From the NCBI GenBank assembly GCA_031769625.1, contig JAUIMM010001247.1, forward strand, positions 558,501 through 622,500: a stretch of DNA of 64,000 nucleotides, given 5' to 3'. Positions 34,863-47,300 of the stretch are shown in pieces (positions within the stretch are counted from its first letter, which is position 1; the number at the start of each line of letters is the position of its first letter). The notes beneath the pieces were generated by a model. The model was not told the origin of the DNA and ran no database searches. It worked only from the letters and a program-made list of their open reading frames with translations. The DNA comes from Taudactylus pleione (lineage: Eukaryota > Chordata > Amphibia > Anura > Myobatrachidae). The translations under genes were made by a program, and so were the position numbers.

Positions 34863-36298
34863 TTTTTTTGGTAATTTTTATTTTTATTTTTATTTTTAAT
34901 TTTTTACTCACCATGTTTGGACTAAAGAGGTTGGCAACCTATCATACATAATGTGAATGATGTTTATATTGTGGACTACCTATCAAACAGTGGAATTCTA
35001 TAGGGAACGTACTGCATGTAGGTTCACATAGACATCTATAGAATGTGCATCGACTAGCAGGACTATTTATGGGTCAAACTGTATATAAACTGCATATAGG
35101 GTTAAATAGAAACCCACGATCTGAGACAGACAGCAAACAGACACCCTTTGAGTGACTGAACAGCCCACAAATCTGCACACGTCAACAAGGACCAATCAGA
35201 TTTGAAGGCGGGAAATATAAGGACACATAACCAACTCCTGATTAATCACCTTTTACTACTCCCAGAGGAAGACCTTAATGGTTGAAACGCGTTGGAGACA
35301 TATCAGATCATCATCAGATCAATCAACCATCACAAATCTCCTGCATGCCTAAGTAGAATTACACGTGTGAAGAATACTGCTACTCTCACTCACTCACGGC
35401 CGAGTCACGTGATCGGCAAACTACACGTGACCAGGAAGTAACAGAAGCGGAGAAGGAAGGACAGACCGGGACGACGCAGACGGGCGCCCACCTCCGCCAT
35501 TACCGAACGGAAGAACAGGACACCCGTGCAGAAAGAGGAGGGATCCGGCCACACGGGAGGACAGTCAGACAGGTAAGTCTCTGACACAGGAGGGGGAAGT
35601 CGGATCAGGTCAGGAGTGATCGCGTCCGACGATTCCCCTCCCCAGACAGGCGAGTGACAGGTACTCAGTTGAAGTGCAGGATACAGTCTTTAATTAGACG
35701 TATCACTCACTTCACTGTACCCTGCATGAACCAGGTCCGGAGATCCTGCACTGCCACCCAGGTAATTCTCCTCTCTTCTGCAAAGAAGAAAGCCCGGGCC
35801 ATTATCGATTGGAGCACATCATTTGGAAAAACAATTATGAACTTTTATGGGTGACAAAGCGGGACGCCGCTAACCACATACGCATTCACCCCAAGGACTA
35901 TACTATCCCCCAAATTCCTATCAAGTGTACACAGGCAGTGTACACCATCGTCACTTAAGAACATTCAAGCCTCATAGCAGTATCTTTGCATTGCAGAAGA
36001 TTGTGATCAATTGTATGCATTATTTCATATAATATTTTAGCAAACAATAAACAGGATTTATTTTGTATATGCCGCATTGTCAATTCCACTCTGATAGCTC
36101 ATTACAATATTGAGACATGGGTATTAGGCATCAAACCTCAACCCAACAGAACAGATAAGAGCTCAAAAGGGATAGCGCTGTTACTTATTTCTTTGTATAT
36201 TGTATCCCAGTGAAAGGTGAGAACACCCTTTTGTATACAGCAGCTCCCGAAACAAAGAATAGTTAGGTTGCTCAGTGCTCAGTACTACTATATTTTTT
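34863..36298. mobile_element. Retroposed insertion with 12-bp target duplication, possibly Penelope-like
   Basis: TTGGTAAGGAAT occurs at 34851-34862 and again at 36299-36310, and the LINE reading resumes exactly after it. The inserted 1,436 bp is AT-rich at both ends (a TTTTTATTTTTATTTTTA tract at the left), has no long open frame and includes GGTTGAAACGCGTTGG at about 35279-35294 and AATAAACAGGATTT near 36046. A long variable duplication points to target-primed retroposition. The GAAACGCGTTG string in a small stem-loop recalls noncoding ends of Penelope-like elements, but this is only an impression. Confidence 0.55.
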
Positions 36299-37566
36299 TT
36301 GGTAAGGAATGAGTCTACTCCGGCTCAGGACATTGTATTTTGGTTATGGAGATACTGTGATTTCCAGTCAGATCTGGTGAACTCAGGACATACGTTGGGG
36401 TATGGGGAGGAGATGGGAGGCCCTGGTGAAGCTACGGCACCCAGGAAAAGGCTTCATACATGTACCATTGGCCACGTACATCGGGAGAGATAGGGTGCAG
36501 TGCTTCTACCAGGGCCAACCAAGAACATGCTTCATATGCGGGGATTTTAGGCAATTAAGCAGTGAATGTAATGTGTTAAAATGTTCTTTGTGCAGGAAGA
36601 TTAGGCATGTGTCTAATGATTGTGGGATGGTGAAATGTAATTTGTGTGGGGAGGATGGACATCCCTAATGTCGTTGTCCCCGGGCCAGTCACAATAGTGG
36701 ACAAGGAGATGGGAGGAATCTAGAAAGCAGAAGGAATCTGCTGAAGTGAGAATGGAAGTGAGTCGGGTGCAGTATGATAGAGCGGAGGAAGCACCTTTCA
36801 GGAGGTGAGGAAGAGAACACAGGTGGTGATGTTCAACTGGTATGGAGCAATAAATGTCATGTTTTCTCCTCAGAAGAGGAAGGTGAAATTGTTAGGAAAG
36901 GAGGGGAACTTATTCTGGTGACAGGAGCGGATACAGTAAAAAGACAACAAAAAGATTGGTTAAAAAGGTAAAAAAGAATGGTGGGGAGGGGAATGTGAGA
37001 AAAGGATGAAGAAGAGAAGGAATGAGGTGGAGGATGGTGAGGGTCTAGAATGGGATCCAGGGGGGACCCATCTGGAAGAAATAATTGTAGATACTCAGAG
37101 TGGTATTGTGGGTTCCTGGTACTGAACACCAAATTATCCAGTTTGTGCCTAAACCTCCTGATTCTGGACCCTCTGGAGAGGGTCCCTGCTGGAAATCAGG
37201 GGTGTAGTGTGGATAGTGACAGGTGTCACTATAGAAGGGAAGACTTGCCCGGATGGGGTTGGTTTATAGATTACTGTGTTCAGGTGTTTGGTTGTACAAG
37301 GTAAAAGTAAGCAAGGTCTTGCTTTTTATAACCTGTAAACAGGGATCCCCATCCTATACGATATGCCACTATTAATGTGGCTTCCGTGGTTACCTAACAA
37401 GCTCGTATGTTGCCCTTTGATTTTTTCAACACGGTTGAGGTTGATGTTTTGTTTTTGCAAGAGACTAGGATTAGTATATTGGACATCCTCCACAAAGCGA
37501 AGTGTGAGTGGAGGAGGGGTCCTTCTTACTGGTCTCTTGTGGCCGAGCCGTATGGTGGGGTGGTAG
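36299..37566 (+). pseudogene. LINE C ORF1 C-terminus with zinc knuckles and ORF2 N-terminus
   Basis: ORF1 continues (TPAQDIVFWLWRYCDFQSDL) into three Cys/His clusters at about 36522-36680: CFICGDFRQLSSEC (His replaced by Gln), CSLCRKIRHVSNDC and CNLCGEDGHP. A TAA follows Gly-His-Pro at 36666-36668, with CRCPRASHN readable behind it. ORF2 starts near 37360 with INVASVVT and a phosphodiesterase-like block, EVDVLFLQETRI and GPSYWSLVAEPYGG, in which the Glu of LQET is the expected metal-binding residue. The hAT insertion interrupts it at 37566. Confidence 0.75.
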
Positions 37567-39283
37567 CAGTGGCGGGTTGGGCCGGGGGGCAGGGTGCCAT
37601 GTGCCCCCCTGGCCGCAGCGTCATGTGGGCCGTGGTGCAGATGGTGTCACTGTGACACAGACTGCACCGCGTGTGTAGCGCTGACCGGACGGATTTCGGT
37701 CAGCGCTACACAGCACAAACACACAGCCGCCGGCGCCGGCAGCTGTGTGTTTGCTTTAGCAGCTGATGAGAGTCAGACAGACTCATCGGCTGCTGCTTCC
37801 ACTGCCAGAGCCGGACATCTTCCGGCTCCCGCAGTGGGTAATGGGAGTGACGCGTCACTCCCATGATGCATCACTCCCATAATGCAAAGCGGCGGACGGA
37901 GGAGCTGATCTCGGCGGCGGGACCAGGAGCAGGAGCGGGTGTCAGGTAAGTGTGGTTTTTTTTTTTGTTTTATTATGTCTCTACTGCGGGGGGCAGGACT
38001 ACTGGGAGCACTACAGGGGGGGACTCCTGGGAGCACTACAAGGGGGGGACTACTGGGAGCACTACAAGGGGGGAATACTACTGGGGGCACTACAAGAGGG
38101 GGATACTACTGGGGGCACTACAAGGGGGGAATACTACTGGGAGCACTACAAGGGGGGACTACTGGGGGCACTACAAGGGGGGGATACTACTACTGGGGGC
38201 ACTACAAGGGGGGAATACTACTACTGGGGGCACTACAAGGGGAGGTATACTACTGGGGGCACTACAAGTGGGGGACTACTACTACTGGGGGCACTACAAG
38301 GGGGGGAATACTACTACTGGGGGCACTACAAGGGGGGTATACTACTACTGGGGGCACTACAAGGGGGGGAATACTACTACTGGGGGCACTACAAGGGGGG
38401 TATACTACTACTGGGGGCACTACAAGGGGGGGAATACTACTACTGGGGGCACTACAAGGTGAGGACTACTACTACTGGGGGCACTACAAGAGGGGGGAAT
38501 ACTACTACTGGGGGCACTACAAGGGGGGGAATACTACTGGGGGCACTACAAGGGGGGGAATACTACTAATGGGGGCACTACAAGGGGGGGGGATACTACT
38601 GGGGGCACTACAAGGGGTGGGAATACTACTACTGGGGGCACTACAAGGGGGGAATACTACTACTGGGGGCACTACAAGGGGGGGAGACTACTACTACTGG
38701 GGGCACTACAAGGGGGGACTACTACTACTGGGGGCACTACAAGGGGAGGGGACTACTACTAGGGGCATTGCATAGGGGGGAGGGGACTACTACTAGGGGC
38801 ACTGCATAGGGGGAGGGGACTACCACTGGGGGCACTGCATCGAGAGACCACTGCTGGGGGCTCTATATAATGGGCAATAGTGGGGGTACTGCATAGGGGG
38901 AAGACTACAACTGGGGCCACTATTTAAGGGGCACTGCATAAGGGTTACCACTACTGGGGGCACTATATAAGGGGCTTACTACTGGGGGCACAAGGGGCAC
39001 TGCATAGGGGATCACTACTGGGGGTACTACTCGAGGCCTGCATAAGGGCGTCCTCCTGTGGCACAGGGTGGCACTGCATATGGGCACTACGACAGGGGGC
39101 TGCCCCTAATCTTTATTTTTACCTTGAATTAATCCCATATTTACCCGCCTCCTCCCTAGAACACTTGAGGGGGGTGGGCGTAGCACGCACGTTCTTTCGG
39201 GCACCCTGGCTACACGCTACTCCTCTGCCAGGGCCGCCTGCATGCATTTGCCCCCCAGGCTAAAAGTTGCCAGCCAACCCCTG
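37567..39283. mobile_element. Non-autonomous hAT element with internal minisatellite
   Basis: The 1,717-bp element is flanked by a perfect 8-bp duplication GGTGGTAG (37559-37566 and 39284-39291). Termini are CAGTGGCGGGTTGG and, complemented from the right end, CAGGGGTTGGCTGG, typical of hAT. The first 320 bp is a run of short hairpins (for example 37672-37711 and the 24-bp perfect palindrome at 37841-37864). Then follows CAGGTAAGTG and a 1.1-kb minisatellite. It has no transposase; the long open frames over the minisatellite are compositional. A second copy begins near 62570. Confidence 0.88.
37975..39065. repeat. GGGGGCACTACAAG minisatellite inside the hAT
   Basis: Units of about 28-31 bp, GGGGGCACTACAAGGGGGGA followed by ATACTACTACT, vary mainly in the number of ACT steps and G-run length. 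Towards the right the units become CACTGCATAGGGGG and decay. The strand is very G-rich, with four or more G-runs per two units. Confidence 0.93.
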
Positions 39284-39291
39284 GGTGGTAG

Positions 39292-40352
39292 TACGTTTTA
39301 CTGACATGGAAACTGTGCACAAGGTTAAAGAATTGCAAGCAGGTAGATATATGATTTTGGATATCAACATTAAGGGACAGAACCTAAGGTTGATCAATGT
39401 TTATGGGCCACACACGTCCTGGGATAGGAAATGTCTCTTTATGGAGATTAAACCTTTTCTTTTTATGGCTCAGCTGGTTATCTTTGGCAGTGACTTTAAT
39501 ACTGTTATTAGGCAAAAGGACAGGGAAGGTTCAAGGAGACCTCTGGGCCTGATTCTTATTTTTTAGTTAGTATGGTTAGTCAGGCTGGTCTGGTGGACGT
39601 ACATATTCATCACTCCCTCTGACCTCACGGGTTTCACTTATTTTAGTGGTAGCCATAGGTATAAAATAGACAGGTTTTCTGTTAAGGAGTCTTCTAAAAC
39701 CTCATTCCCTGGGATGAGGTTGGTGGAGTTCTCCAATCACGGTTTTCTCTCAGTAACTTTGAATGACTTAGAAATCTTTCAGATAGGTCGGGGCTTATGG
39801 CGTTTGAACTTGGAGCTTCTAGAGGAAGAGAGTTAGGCAGTAAGTCAGAGTCTGCTTTCAATCTAAGGAGACACTTCTGCACTTCTGGAGACTGGTTGTA
39901 GTAGATCCGAGTGGTGGAAGGTGATAAAAAAGAGAATCCGTAAGTTTTTCTGTGGGCTCATAGCCAAGAAAAGCTTAATAAAGCAGAATGCCTACCATAA
40001 CCTGAGAAAGAAATTAGATTTCTTGATCTCTGAGGAGGGAGATAGTGGGGAAATCTCCTGGGTGAGGGCGCAGATGAAGGAATTTCAGTATAACCGACTG
40101 GCATCCTTGGTCCTGGAGAGGGATTATGGAACGTACCACTCACCGGATCCTTACCAGAATTGTAGGAGGTCCGTCGATGCCAAACAGATCAGGGGACTGG
40201 CAGCCGGACAGGGTGTTCTTTGTATTGATAGGAAAGGCATTCTGGACGTCATTGTGTCCTATTTTTCAGATCTTTTGTCTGAGCACTCACTTGTCAGAGA
40301 GAGGACGGAGGAATTTCATGCCGTTGTGCCATTTTTAAAAGGACAAAAGGCG
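39292..40352 (+). pseudogene. LINE C ORF2: endonuclease C-terminus and linker
   Basis: The frame reads RYMILDINIKGQNLRLINVY, then LVIFGSDFNTVIRQKDREG. The GxDFN box of LINE endonucleases is recognisable (GSDFN here; GDFN in copy A). From about 39921 another frame covers the linker to reverse transcriptase (EFQYNRLASLVLERDYG, IVSYFSDLLSEHSLV). At least two frameshifts separate the pieces. Confidence 0.75.
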
Positions 40353-41501
40353 CCAGGCGCCCATTGTAGATGTATACTCTGTGCTAGGCGCCGAGTGTTT
40401 AAACATAAAAACGTATTCAAAATGGTCTGTGCAGCACTGAGCCAGGACATGGATTTAAAATGTAAAATGGGTTTAATGCACTTTTTGTATATGACATAAC
40501 CCAGCCTCTGGCTGCAGACACTAGATGCTGATTGTGATTTCCTGGCAGGAGGTCTGATGAATAGGATGACCTGTTGTGGTCAGTGATCCCTGGCTGGAAG
40601 GTTACTGTGTGAAGGTGTCATATACCTAAACCCTTCAGTTACAGAACTTCCTATGAAAAGACAATTTGGTTGTTTGTAAGAAAATCCTTTTGGATGTCAC
40701 TTCTAAAAGCTGAATGTGTTAAGGTTGGAAATGCCAAACTGATTGATACTTCCATTGGGAAGGATGAATGTCATTTACTATCTCCTGTGAAGTGTTATAT
40801 CAACATGTTATACAGTTATACTGTATGGTAAATCAGTTTTGTTTAGGTTTGGGTGACTCCTTTGAAATGTAATATGTTGTTAATTTATATTTTGTGAGCT
40901 AGCATGATTTGCTAGAAGGAACCCAGGTGGTAATGTGTAATGGAGTGGCATAAAAAGAGGGACTGTGAGCCCTGTATGTGGTACAACCCTTTAACTTCTT
41001 TGAGGAGAAGAACTGATGACTTGATAATAATTCTGTATGCTGATTATTCCCCTTCATTCAGAAGGTTGAGTCTTCTTTAAGACTGAACAATAAACACCTT
41101 TTTGCTTTTACTTCAATTGTATCTCAATCCTGCGACCATCAGAATTGCGCAAAACGCTATTCTGTTCTCCTGCTGTTCTGTGTAAGAGCTCAGCGTCTCA
41201 AAGTTCAAGCCCTCTGCCAGCTACCGTGCAGACCTGGTCCATTGTGAGGGACAGGTGGGAATAGCCGACACCAAACAGGAGGTGTGTCCGCAGTTAGTCG
41301 ACACATACGCAGCAGAGCGGTTCCAGGCGCCGGCGGTAGGAGCCTGAGTGTACCTAATAAGCAGTTCCAAACGCAGATGGTAGTGTTTGGTGGTGGCAGC
41401 TTCAGTAAACACCCACAGCGCAGTGGACGGAGTCAGTGACAGGCGATAACTGACAGAGAGTGGGAGTTCAAAAGCGCTAACCCGTGACCAGGGCCGGCCT
41501 A
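40353..41501. mobile_element. Unclassified insertion in ORF2, with LTR-like signals
   Basis: The LINE reading breaks after about 40350 and resumes near 41510. An imperfect 11-bp direct repeat, GACAAAAGGCG at 40342-40352 and GACAAAGGGCG at 41502-41512, may be the target duplication. The inserted 1.15 kb has no long frame. It holds a TATA-like GCATAAAAAGAGGG near 40949 and AATAAACACC near 41088, which together look like an LTR promoter and polyadenylation site, but the TG...CA ends are not clear. A solo LTR or a DNA element are both possible. Confidence 0.45.
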
Positions 41502-41512
41502 GACAAAGGGCG

Positions 41513-42660
41513 TCTGGTCATAAGCAATATAGGGGTTAAACCCCAAAAAGTCACCAGGACCAGATGGGTTAATATCTGAGTTTTATAAGACCTTTTCAGA
41601 CCTCCTAATTCCCCTCCAAGTGGAAGTGTTTAATGAGAGCCTGGATTAGGGAATTCTCCCTCTTTATGAGGTTATCCGCTCTTATTTTACTGTCCAAAGG
41701 AAAGGATCCATCTGGTATTGAGAACTGGCGCCCCATAGCCCTTCTTAGTACGGACAGGCAGATTCTGGCAAAAGTACTGTTTAATAGGCTATCAGAATTT
41801 TCTGAGCTGTTGCTTTCACCTTCTCAGCACTGCACGGTGAAGGGTCATAGCACCTTTAGTGCTGTCCTTGGTGTCTGGGAAGCCATTGAGCAGTGCAGGG
41901 CTGAAAAGTGGGGAAAGTACCTACTGGCACTGGATCAGTCTAAGACCTTTGACTGGGTAAACCATGAGTACCTTTCGGCACTACTGAAATGGTATGGTCT
42001 TCCAGAGCGGGTGGTGAATTGGTTGCAGGCTATTTATCATCAGGCTGAAATGTTCCCACTTGTGAATGGTTGAGTGGGTCCCACATTTGGCGTAGGCTCT
42101 GGTGTCCGTCAGGGTTGTCCCCTGAGCCCCCTCCTATATGTTTTCGCAATTGATATCTTCATCAGAAGCGTAGAGAGTGAAACTGTGGGGTGGGTGCAGC
42201 TGGGGCCGAAGTCCCCACTGAAGGTGGTGGCCTATGCAGATGATGTCACGCTGGTTCTGTAGTCACAGGCAGAGGCACGTGATGTGGAACACCTCATCTG
42301 TGAATACTCTGAGGCCTTGTACTTCAGGGTAAATTGTGAGAAGTGTGAAGTTTTCTGGATGGGGGAGGAAGGTGATGAGTTCTGCCTTCCAGACAGCTTC
42401 CCTCAGGTCAGTCAGCAAATCAAAATCCTAGGCATCAAGTTTGACCATGGCCATTACGCCTACCTAAATTGGGATAAAAAACTGGAGGATGTGGCCAGGA
42501 AGGTAGAGAGCTGAAAAAAATGGAAGTTGTCTTTCAGGGAAAAGGTTGACCTGTGCAAAAGTTACCTGATTCCTATTTATTTGGTCAGTTATGTGGTTTT
42601 TGTCTCAATTTATGTGGTCCAAATTGAATTCCTTGTTCTTCCTGCTGGTGTGGGGGAATA
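41513..42660 (+). pseudogene. LINE C ORF2 reverse transcriptase domain
   Basis: In one frame from about 41545 the sequence reads SPGPDGLISEFYK, then ENWRPIALLSTD, SQHCTVKGHST, YLLALDQSKTFDWVNHEYL, SGVRQGCPLSPLLYVFAI and VVAYADDVTLVL. These are the fingers and palm motifs of a non-LTR reverse transcriptase, with the catalytic Asp in LDQSKTFD and the YADD box near 42232-42243. The frame is interrupted by TGA at 42071, TAG at 42260 and TGA at 42512 but does not shift through the core. It polymerises cDNA at the nicked target in the living family; this copy cannot. Confidence 0.88.
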
Positions 42661-43332
42661 GAATCAACATAGTCAAGAGAGGCATTACCTACAGACCGAG
42701 GAAATACGGGGGTTTATACATGGTAAACCCTGTCTTTTTTTTTTAACAGGCTTTTTAAAACTGAATGTTGGGAGTATATTTCTAGATGCTCCCCCTCGGT
42801 GGATAGAGGGATTCAGTTTTTGGATATCTCCCTTCCTCAGATTGTGGATAGAGGGAGGCCAAGTGAGAAGCTTTCGGATTCGGCATGATTACCTCCAATC
42901 TACGTCATCCAGAGCTTGAAGGTGATACGGCAATATGATGTGGAAGTGGGTGAAGTCAAAAACTTTTCCAGAAGGCAGTTGGGGAAAAGAATTTTACAGA
43001 CCCACTTCCATGTACCGCTGTCACTGCGGGATTGTCCGGGCGATGACGTTTCGGCCGGGTTAGCTCTATTAAATTCCCAGAGGATACCGCAGAAGTTTAA
43101 AGACATTGCCTGGCTCTTTTCATGGAAAGCTTTATGTTGGAGCGATGCCAATGATCGTGGTTGTCAATGGGAGGAGAGTCCAGGGGTGGAGGAGACGATG
43201 GATCATTTCCTGCTTGAGTGTCCCTTTAATGTAAAAGTTTATGAGGCGGTATCAAGGGCCATTGGTATCCTGTGCCTTTCGGGTCTCAGTTACCCTGAGT
43301 GGGCTTATGGGGCAGTCAGGAAGGTACGGTAG
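42661..43332 (+). pseudogene. LINE C ORF2 C-terminal Cys/His region
   Basis: The open stretch 42916-43332 contains LALLNSQRIPQKFKDIAWL, RGCQWEESPG, TMDHFLLECPFN and LSYPEWAYG. The Cys...Cys/His...Cys arrangement with HFLLECPF is a conserved tail after reverse transcriptase in Tx1-type LINEs and is nearly the same in copy B (29152-29436). Confidence 0.75.
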
Positions 43333-43740
43333 ATTTAATTTGAACACAATTTATTTAGTTAGTTTAGCGGTTAGATTTCACAGTGTAATGTTACCATATG
43401 GAAAAAATTCCTCCCTTGTGAAGAGGTGGTGGGTTTAATTCTACAAGAGGTGAAGAGGATGATGGATCTGGATAAGGAAAGGCTGGACGCTGTCAGCTTG
43501 TCTCGTTGGTGGGGCCAGGTGAAGCCCCAATGAGTGGGTGGTAGACAATCTTTACTATGTCCAGCTGTGGGTTCTTTTTCTTGTTTCACTCCCTCATAGA
43601 ACATTTGATGTTATGATTGTATTTTGATGGAAAGGTTTGTATACATCTACCTGTAAGTGTTAGATAGGGGTGAAGGGTGATTGTAGGTTATGTATAGATA
43701 GATTGTTGTGTGAAGTAGATAGTTTAGGATGTATTTAAAT
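43333..43740 (+). other. LINE C 3' UTR, left part
   Basis: AT-rich non-coding sequence collinear with the start of copy B's 3' UTR. It is interrupted by the hAT-1 insertion at the ATTTAAAT target site (43733-43740). Confidence 0.7.
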
Positions 43741-44356
43741 TAGGGGTGTGCACCGGCCACTTTTCGTGTTTTGTGTTTTGGTTGTGGATTTGGATCTGGA
43801 TTGGTTTTGCCAAAACCACCCTTCCGTGTTTTGGGTTCTGGGTTTTGTGTTTTGGATCTGTATTTTTTTGAAAAAAAGCATAAAAACAGCTAAAATCACA
43901 GAATGTGTTGGTTTTTCTGCTCCTATGCTATTATTAACCTCAATAACCTTAATTTCCACTCGTTTCCAGTCTATTCTGAACACCTCACACCTTACAATAG
44001 TGTTTTTATGGCCAAAAGGTTGCACCGAGGTAGCTGGATGACTATGCTAAGCGACACGAGTGGGCGGCACAAACACGTGACCCATCTAGGACTGACACTG
44101 CAGTGGCAGACAGGATGGCAGTTTGAAAAACTAGGCCCCAAACTGTACATAATGCAAAGAAAAAAAAGAGGTGCAAGATGGAATTGTCCTTGGGCCCTCC
44201 CACCCACCCTTATGTTGTATAAACAGGACATGCACACTTTAACAAAGCAATCATTTCAGTGCCAGGGTCTGCAGCACAACTGTGGCTAAAATGATTGGTT
44301 CGTTTGGGCCCCCACAAAACAGGCTGGCAATTAATCTGTCCCTGCACAAACTGACT

Positions 44357-47300
44357 CTACGGAGGCAAGATGTCGTCCTCATCCTCCTCATCCACCGATT
44401 CCTCACCCTCTTCAGTGTTGTGTACATCCTCATCCTCACAGAGTATTAACTCGTCCCCACTGGAATCCACCACCACAGGTCCCTCTGTACGTTCAGGAGG
44501 CTGGTCTCCCTGGAAGAGTTGATAATTCATTTTTATGAACATCATCTTCTCCACATTTTGTGGAAGCAACCTCCTACGCCTTTTGCTGACAAGGTTCCCG
44601 CCTGCACTAAACACTCTTTTGGAGTACACACAGGAGGGGGGGCAACTCAGGTAAAATAGAGCCAGTTTGTACAGGGGCCTCCAAATTGCCTCTTTTTTCT
44701 GCCAGTACAGGTACGGACTGTCTGACATGCCTACTTGGATGCTGTCACCGATGTAATCCTCCACCATTCTGTCAATGGTGACAGTATCATATGTAGGGAC
44801 AGTAGACAAGTCAGAAATTGTTGCCAGGTCCTTCAGTCCGGCCCAGATGTCCAAACTTGGTCCTGCCTGCCCTGCATCACCGCCAGCGGGTTGCTTAGGA
44901 TACCTAAGTTTTTTCCTTGCAGCCCCAGTTGCGGGAGAAAATGAAGAAGGAGCTGTTGACGTGTCACGTTCCGCTTCAGCTGACAGTGTGTTCACCAGCA
45001 GGTCTTTACACCTCTGCAGGATTGTGTCGGCCGGAAAGAGAGACACCACATAGGCTTTAAACCTAGGATCGAGCATGGTGGCCAAAATGTAGTGGTCTGA
45101 TTTCAACAGATTGACCACCCTGGAATCCTGGCAAAGCAAATGAAGGGCTTCATCCACAAGTCCCACATGCCGAGCGGAATCGCTCCATCTTAGCTCCTCC
45201 TTCACTTTCTCCAGCTGCTTCTGCAAAAGCCTGATGAGGGGAATGACCTGACTCAAGCTGGCAGGGTCTGAACTGACTTCACGTGTGGCAAGTTCGAAGG
45301 GCTGGAGAACCTTGCACAACACGGAAATCATTCTCCACTGCGCTTGAGTCAGTTGCATACCCCCTCCTTTGCCTATGTCATAGGTGGATGTATAGGCTTG
45401 AATGGCCTTTTGCTGCTCCTCCATCCTCTGAAGCATATAGAGGGTTGAGTTCCACCGCGTCACAACCTCTTGCTTCAGGTGATGGCGGGGCAGGTTCAAG
45501 AGTGTTTGCTGGCGCTCCAGTCTTCAGCACGCAGTCGCTGAATGGCGAAAGTGGCCAGAAATTTTTCGGACCACCCAAAGCGTCTCCTGCACGCCCCTGT
45601 CGCTTTTCAGAAAATTCTGCACCACCAAGTTTATTGTGTGAGCAAAACATGGGACATGCTGGAATTTGCCCAGATGTAATGCCCGCACAATATTGGTGGC
45701 GTTGTCAGATATCACAAATCCCCAGGAGAGTCTAAGTGGGGTAAGCCACTGGGCGATGATTTCCCTCAGTTTCTCTAAGAGGTTGTCGGCGGTGTGCCTC
45801 TTACTGGAACCGGTGATACACAGCGTAGCCTGCCTTGGAACGAGCTGGCGTTTCTGAGATGCTGCTACTGGTGATGCTGCTGCTGTTGCTGCGTAAGGTG
45901 ATACATCTACCCAGTGGGCTGTCACAGTCATATAGTCCTTAGTCTGCCCTGTTACACTTGTCCACATGTCCGTGGTTAAGTGGACATTGGGTACAACGGC
46001 ATTTTTCAGGACACTGAGGACACTTTTTCTGACGTTTCTGTACAGTCTCGGTATGCTAGTGAAGTGGAATCTAGACGGGATTTGGAACCGGGGACACACT
46101 ACCTCCATCAATTGTCTAAATCCCACTGCACTAATGGCGGATACCGGACGCACGTCTAACACCAACATAGCAGTCAAGGCCTCAGTTATAAGTTTTGCTT
46201 CAGGATGACTGCTGTCGTACTTCATCCTCCTCGCTAAGGACTGTTGGAGGGTCAATTGTTTAGTAAAAATAGTGGTGTTCCTACTTCCTCTCTGGGATGA
46301 TGAACGACTCCCAGCAGCAGCAACAGCAGCAGCAACAGCAGCAGTGGCAGCAGTAGGCGTAGCAATGCAGGATCCTCGGGAGGAATCCCGGATAGGAGAG
46401 TCAGTCATGCCAGTGACATGACCTGCAGGACTACTTCCGATCCTGACTAAGGAGGAAATTGACGAGGAGGGAGTTGACCATGTGGTTTGCAGGCGCTTGG
46501 ATACAACAGGACAACGGGACTTAGGTGTCCCTGGACTGCTTACGGTCTTAGCCAAAGTTTCTGAACTTGACAGTAACTTTTTATGAATGCGCTGCAGGTG
46601 CCGTATAAGGGAGGATGTTCCTAGGTGGTTAACGTCCCTACCCCTACTTATTCCACCTTTACATATGGTACATATGGCAAGACAGTTGTTGTCCAGATTT
46701 GGATAGAAATATTGACAGACCAAAGAGGTGGAACGTTTGGTCTTCAGCCCAGGCATGACCGTGATGGGCTTTTTCATCCCACGGACAACAACTGTCTCCC
46801 ACGGAGCCTGATTTAAACAAACCACATCACCATCAGAATCCTCCTCGCCAACTTCCTCCTCAGCGCCAGCTACACCAGTATCCTCATCCTGTTGTACTTC
46901 AACAGTGACATCTTCAATTTGCATATCAGCAAGTGGACTGTGGGTGCTCCTTTCAGCACTTGCAGGGGGCGTGCAAATGGTGGAAAGAGCCACCTCTTCC
47001 CGTCCAGTGCTGGGAAGGTCAGGCATCGCAACCGCCACCACACTTGGACTCTCCTTGGGGATTTGTGATATCTTCTTAGAAAGCACAGTTCTTCGCTGTG
47101 CTTTTGCCAGCTTAACTCTTTTGATTTTTTTAGTGGGAGGAGGGCTTCCATCGTCATGTGAAGCTGAACCACTAGTCATGAACATAGGGAAAGACCTTAG
47201 CCGTTCCTTGCCACTCCGTGTCATAAATGGCATATTGGCAAGTTTATGTTTCTCCTCAGATGATTTAAATGTTTTTTTTAAGGTCATTTTCCTGAACTTT

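Noticed and set aside
37939..38775. 278-codon Gly/Thr/Tyr-rich frame
   Set aside because: It is a translation of the GGGGGCACTACAAG minisatellite; two other frames are open over the same stretch.
44357..45499. Separate 380-codon gene downstream of the hAT-1 stop
   Set aside because: Its first codon is TTG, it is in the same frame as the 650-codon stretch upstream, and only one TGA lies between; it is the C-terminal half of one transposase.
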